NCBI GenBank assembly: GCA_003999685.1 | Contig: CP021221.1 | Coordinates: 1,674,001 to 1,738,000 of the forward strand | Length of the DNA: 64,000 bases | Reading direction: 5' to 3' | From: Taiwanofungus camphoratus | Taxonomy: Eukaryota > Basidiomycota > Agaricomycetes > Polyporales > Taiwanofungaceae | Shown: piece by piece, positions 59,029 through 64,000 of the stretch | How the letters are laid out: each line of letters starts with the position of its first letter | Numbering within the stretch: position 1 is the first letter of the stretch | The notes under the pieces: model-generated | The model's database searches: none | Told to the model about the DNA's origin: nothing | What the model saw: the letters and a program-made list of their open reading frames with translations, nothing else | Program-made: the position numbers and the translations under genes

Positions 59029-60741
59029 TAAATAGAACCCAGGACGGTGTGACTTTCATAGGAATGGTCAATGTTACCGTTAAGGGTTGGCCCGCTCTCT
59101 GACACTTCTACTTCACGACGCTTTATGTCTTTCAATGTTGGGCTTGTTGTTTAAATCAGCTTGTCTAAGGGCTGATGGTTGGTGTGCGGATTTCCGTTCT
59201 TAGGAACTGCTGATGTATTTATTGTTCCCATACATCATTGATTTTAATGGTGACGTTATTTTGTTCGACTGACCATTGGTTGACCTTGCGCTTCTACGTA
59301 CGCTTTTGGGTTTGGTACTCCGTTTCCAATTATGAATTCTGGGCTCGAGCAGCTGAACGGAATTTTGTTGTGCGTAGTCAGCCAAGATCTCTTTTGTTAC
59401 CAGCTTGCTAACGTAAAATGCCTGATATCTGGCGCGTCCTTATGCATTACTAGATGCAAATTCCCATCTGACCAACTAGTCCCAGGGGGGACTGAAGAAG
59501 GAGTTGGAAGCACTGGCAAACCTCCAAGTTGTAATTACCATTATTGTATGGTCTGCCCAGACTGGCCGGTAGCTTTGATGTCCGACTTCGTAGCGTTTCA
59601 CATACGCATCGCGATAGACGGTCCACCGGCAATCTAAAAATACGTCAAGAAGGCTCCGTGGTTGGTTGCGTCTTCCAACATGATGTGGAAGTATCATATA
59701 CAGTTGCTGTGATATAGACTGCATCAACCGCTTTGTTTGACGTCCCGAAGCTCCCTTCCTTGGGTGGATCAGGACCACGAATTACCGTTTGGAACCCGGC
59801 CCTATGGACGGCCTCGAAACTTCACAGGCTTACAGTACTAGGCAACAGTACTAGGCAACTTATGATCATACCTTGGAAAGCAACTATCTCTCTGGTGTCT
59901 GTTAGAATTCAAGGTTTGAAGAATGTTGCTCTAGAGGTCACTAAGTTTCGTCCAGGAACGATCACGTCGTCACGTTTATCTCGCCTTCGGCGATGAATCT
60001 AGCCCGTAACTCAATTGTGTTAAATATCCATTATTCCTGCTTGCATTTCTATCGGATCGACTGACGTTTGTATGCCCATAGAACAGAGTCACGATTGGCT
60101 CGTCGTCATCCGTCGTCCACTATCATTAGTGGATTGTGCCTAGGATTCATCCGCTGATCGCTCAACTGATCTCTGTAGACTGCTAGTACGTGGTTGGAGA
60201 TGATTTCGGATGTCCTCGTGATGTAGACCCGGCAAATGTTAGCAAAGGCCGTCACGTGTGCGTAACGGTAAAGCTAGCTTCGACGCAAGGTAAGCTGCAG
60301 ACTTGATTGTTCTCTTGAAAGCCACATCTTACAGTACTGTCGGTGGTGGCCCTGCGCTAAGTCATTACGAGGCGACAGGTAGGTCACTACGCCCTCATAC
60401 TCATACTAAGGTGGAGGATTATCGGCATAACTTGATTCCGTCTCTCAGGGGTCATGAAGATCCCTGACATCGACTTTGCGGGCTAATCTGCGGGGTAACA
60501 TGCAGGGGAATCCTCGGAGCTCTTCTATAGTCCCTCGACTGCTAATTTCTGACTTGCAGCGGTAGTCCGTACCTCCGAATGGAATGTTTCTTGGTGATGA
60601 GCTAGGCTCTGGCGCAATAACCATAAAAAGGGTGCCTGCTCACCGATTCCTTGTTCGTCTCTATCGGTCCTTCGAGGTGTTCATCTGAGTGATCTGCACA
60701 ACTTTGACGAATTGACTGTAAAACGGCAACACGAGAGGAGC
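59029..60741. other. Gene-poor stretch with a 13-base tandem duplication
   Basis: No gene features in 1.7 kb. ACAGTACTAGGCA is present twice in tandem at 59832-59857. The last 100 bases probably hold the transporter promoter (CAATAACCATAAAAAGG near 60615-60631 has CCAAT-like and A-rich elements). Confidence 0.5.
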
Positions 60742-63031
60742 ATGTCTTCTGACAAATTGAGTGTCACTGAACAAGTTGGAAATCATCCCGGTGCCGATGT
60801 CCAGACGCTTGACGTCGATGTCCCGGTGCAATTCGAATTGACAGCCGTATTAGCAAAGGAGAAGCCTCGTCTGTCTCTCCTTTTCTTCTGGAGTCCTGCC
60901 CGATAACCTCGTGCTTATAGAGCCATGGTCGCGAAGTATGATCAGGCTTTACATGGTATTATTTGTCGCCTATCTCTGCTCCGCAACCAATGGCTTCGAT
61001 TCGAATACTTTTGGTGGTGCATCCGCGATGTCCAGTTTTCAGAATTTTTTCTCCGTACACGGTGGATCCAAACAAGGTCTTCTGGCAGCCTCTTATGTGA
61101 TCGGCAACATGGTACGCCGAGTCCCTGACAGCGACGAACTTGAACGTCAGTCTCACACACATGATTCTCTAACCAGGTAGGTTCACTCGGAGCCGGTCAA
61201 ATCTCCGATAAATGGGGTCGTCGGTACGGGATGGGTATCGGCTCCTTCATTTGTCTGGTTGGTGCTGTGTTCCAGACGGCGGCTCAGAACGTAAATTACC
61301 TCATTGGCGGTCGCGTGGTCTTAGGACTGGGCGCAGTCATTGCCCAAACGGCTGGTTTGGACGTTTTCATACAACCTATTATCGAGATTAACCAAACCGC
61401 CTTTCGCAGGTCCGGCATATGTCGTAGAGATGGCTCATCCTGCTTATCGAGGAATATTGACAGGAGCGTATGTACTTTGCCCGTCATTTTTTCTGAAACA
61501 AATTGACGCCTGGATCCCAGCTACCAAGCCAACTTTTTCCTGGGCACCATCCTTTCAACATGGATAGAATTTGGCCTGTCCTATGTGCCGGGCAATCCCG
61601 AGTTCCAATGGAGAGTCCCAATGGCTCTTCAAGCACTTCCTTCTGTTCTTGTCTTGACGTTCATATGGCTCATTCCCGAAACCCCACGTACGCTTTCATG
61701 TGGTAAGTGACTGAGACCTGCTTAAATGGAACCTACGCAGGTTGGTTCGTGGGCCAAGGGCAAGACGAAAAGGCACGGGAAATCCTGGCGAAATATCATA
61801 GCCAAGATGATGCGGACAGCGCAATCGTGCGCCTCCAAATGAAAGAAATGAAGGAGGTCATCGAAGTCGAAAGCGGAACTGACAAGAGGCAAGTATTCAA
61901 CAACTTTGGGTCGTCACCAGTTTCCCTTATAAATTTGATTATACAGGTGGTGGGATATCCGCGGTCTTTTACGCACTAAATCCGACAGGCATCGCTTCTT
62001 TCTTGTTACCTGTATCGCATTTTTTGGGCAATTGGACCTTCCACCAACCAGTTATTATTTTCCCCTCATGGTGGGTGGTCATTTAGCGAGCCCGCCTTCT
62101 GCAGCCGATTCTTTTGCTGTCAGGTGGAAGCTGCAGGTGTCACAAACGAACATATGATTCTTATGCTCAATGCACTTCAAGTAAGAAATTATGTGCTTGC
62201 TTTCCATATCTAAAGCAACCTCATAAGTTACGTATAGACTCCTATTATGATGATCTCCGCCCTCACTGGCCTTCAATTCATCGAAAAGTTGGGTAGGAGA
62301 CCTACCTTGATGTTGAGTTCTACCGGAATGTCTCTCTCTGTTGTCGTCATAACGGTATATCCTGATATCAACGATATCATCTGCTTCGCTGCTCAGCTCG
62401 ATATTAGGTGTGTACTGCTTTGACGCCCACGCATGCAAAGGCGGGAGCAGTAGGAATCGCTTTCTTGTATATTTTCCTCGTCGGTAGGCAATGCTCTAGA
62501 TGGCTGAGATTCGCATAGGCCTCATCATCTACCGCAGTCTTTTCGTTTGTGTGGACGCCTATGCAATCACTATACCCTGTAGAGGTTCTATCCTATAACA
62601 ACCGGTAAGCACATTGTTCAGCCTCTTATACCTTCCAATACAACTGATCCTCGCACAGCGCTAAGGGCTTAGCCGTCATGAACTTGTTTGTAAATGCTTG
62701 TGGCTTATTCAACACATACCTACCCCCCGTTGCAATTGCTAATGTCGGTTGGAGGTGAGAGTCTGCTGCCAATTATGGGCTTTGCCAAGAACGGAGATTC
62801 AATACGTATCTGGCTGTTCATAAGGTTTTATCTCTTCTACGCTTGCTGGGATGCGCTAGGTGTTGTAGTGATATATTTTACCTTCGTTGAGACCAAAGGA
62901 CGGTGAGTGATCATTGCGACTATGAGACAATGTACTGACTAATCGTGGTTAACACATATAGAAACCTTGAAGAAATTGACTTGATCTTCCAGTCAGATCA
63001 TCCTGTCAAAACATCATTAGCAAAGAGATGA
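60742..63031 (+). CDS. MFS sugar transporter (sugar porter family)
   Basis: Multi-exon gene from ATG 60742. A charged N-terminus precedes membrane helix 1 (LYMVLFVAYLCSATNGFDSN). The sugar-porter signatures are present: GAGQISDKWGRRYGMGIGSF after an intron (the G-R/K-x-G-R/K-R loop), VGAVFQTAAQNVNYLIGGRV, the PETPR-type motif at IPETPRWFVG, and the second R-R loop FIEKLGRRPT. The late part has FVWTPMQSLYPVEVLSYNNR and the C-terminal VVIYFTFVETKGRNLEEIDL (PESPR/PETKG motifs). The FVETKG-NLEEID end and the W-x-x-GQ linker resemble lactose permease/hexose transporter groups of fungi. Several introns were joined in frame; one has a GC donor (GACAAGAG/GCAAGT). Substrate cannot be told. The gene looks intact. 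Confidence 0.88.
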
Positions 63032-64000
63032 TAACGGCCGTACTCCCACGCGTTTGATCCCTTCCAGGGCCGTTTAGGATATGGAAATCCGTTCGTTCGA
63101 CGCCCGTGCACATGAGACTGATGTAATCATAGTGAAGTGCTGTGTACTAAGGAATCACATTTGATCGCAGGAAAACTTCGGTCGAGAAACTGAACGATTA
63201 ATTGTTCGCACAAACCTAGTGTAACCCTACACCACTATATGAGGAGTGTCGACCATTGCAAAAATAAAATGATGGCGTAGCCTTGACCTTATCGTAGTGA
63301 TAGCGAAGCCAGTCTCCTGTGTGATACGAAACTGTTCATACAAATATTTCCTGTGGTTTTTTTACTCACTCGATTATCCTTACAAGCTCATTGTTGTCAA
63401 TAGATCGGGGTCTCGAAAAGTTCATGGTCACAGTACCGTGCTCCTTAGTTTTCATCCTAAGTATTCTCCTTAGTCAAGGAGCTCGGTCCTATGCACACCT
63501 TCCCGGGGTACTGCCGCCGTATGACACCATCAGGAAAACTCAAATTTACCTTGACACACCTTATCTGTCTTAAATAAGACATTTAAGACAAAATAAGATC
63601 AAAAATAAGATCTTTTTCCCAATTTTGGGGGTTTGTGCATTTTTGTGTCTGGACTATCTGAGAGGCTTTAAATTTTTGTCTAGACTCCCTGGGAGGTCTC
63701 AAAAATCCTCGAGTACTTGTCTGGCCTATGTATACTAGCTGTTTTTTTCTCAGTATATCTCAGCTACGTCCACTTAAGTCTGAAACATCTACTACATCCG
63801 TCACAATTTCATACAGATTCACGTCATGTGGAAAAATTTCGGGCACTTTTATTCGATTTGAATTTGGCAGTGCTCCTAAGAGGCATAGGCAGGAAGTTGC
63901 TGGCAAAGAGAGAAATTCCGAGTATGAAATATGGCAATGTGGAATGCCGAATATGTGGTTAGGGATAGTATGAGAGATCCATGTGACATTCAGGTGACGA
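63032..64000. other. AT-rich end of window, short inverted repeat
   Basis: No gene seen. GTCTTAAAT at 63567-63575 and its exact complement at 63581-63589 form a 9-base inverted repeat with a 5-base spacer, followed by AATAAGATC twice. TTTT and GGGAGGTCT runs near 63600-63710 look like repeat DNA of unknown kind. Confidence 0.5.

Noticed and set aside
63567-63612. AT-rich inverted repeat as a replication origin
   Set aside because: Nothing beyond AT content supports it; basidiomycete origins lack a fixed consensus.

Overview
The window reads as nuclear DNA of a basidiomycete fungus, most likely an Agaricomycete. Genes are close together on both strands, broken by many 50-70 base GT-AG introns with short exons (down to 3, 13, 14 and 17 bases), and the proteins I recognise have the forms known from mushroom-forming fungi. 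All gene models were made by hand: exons were joined where the splice sites fit, the reading frame closed exactly and the family sequence ran on. Names come from remembered family features, not from a search.

Layout. 1-2990: no gene I can defend. 3006-13628: four genes in a row on the minus strand (an unknown protein full of sumoylation-type motifs, an ABHD5/CLD1-type lipid hydrolase, mitochondrial ribosomal protein uS11m, and a KCS1-type inositol hexakisphosphate kinase). 13889-17162: a weak membrane-protein reading frame, then a sharply bounded 1.8 kb tract almost without CpG, then an ORF that crosses from that tract into normal host DNA. 17593-31909: a dense block of FHL1-like FHA/forkhead factor, MTP18/MTFP1, eIF2B delta, RAT1/XRN2 exonuclease, an unknown proline-rich protein, SEC22 and an Mpo1-like dioxygenase. 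32193-33638: a short-chain dehydrogenase made of 11 small exons. 35191-39889: WDR59/SEA3 of GATOR2. 41206-44538: a basidiomycete-type unknown protein and the tRNA adenosine deaminase TAD1. 45300-48640: gene-poor DNA with a foldback element and a cluster of GGTCA/TGACC palindromes. 48679-59028: GPC1, ISU1, PRP31, MCC beta subunit, a WDR89-like protein and a small membrane protein. 60742-63031: an MFS sugar transporter. The end is AT-rich and empty.

The named genes are mostly housekeeping: mRNA processing and decay (RAT1, PRP31), translation (eIF2B delta, TAD1, uS11m), mitochondria (ISU1, MTP18, MCC beta, the CLD1-like lipase), lipids and traffic (GPC1, Mpo1-like, SEC22) and nutrient control (KCS1, FHL1, WDR59, eIF2B delta). 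Several sit head to head with 160-310 bases between start codons, so they probably share promoters. The parts that stand out are the CpG-free tract and its chimeric ORF, the ψKxE-rich protein, the GGTCA/TGACC cluster, and unusual splicing (an ATG-only coding exon, micro-exons, a GC-AG intron, overlapping donors in WDR59).
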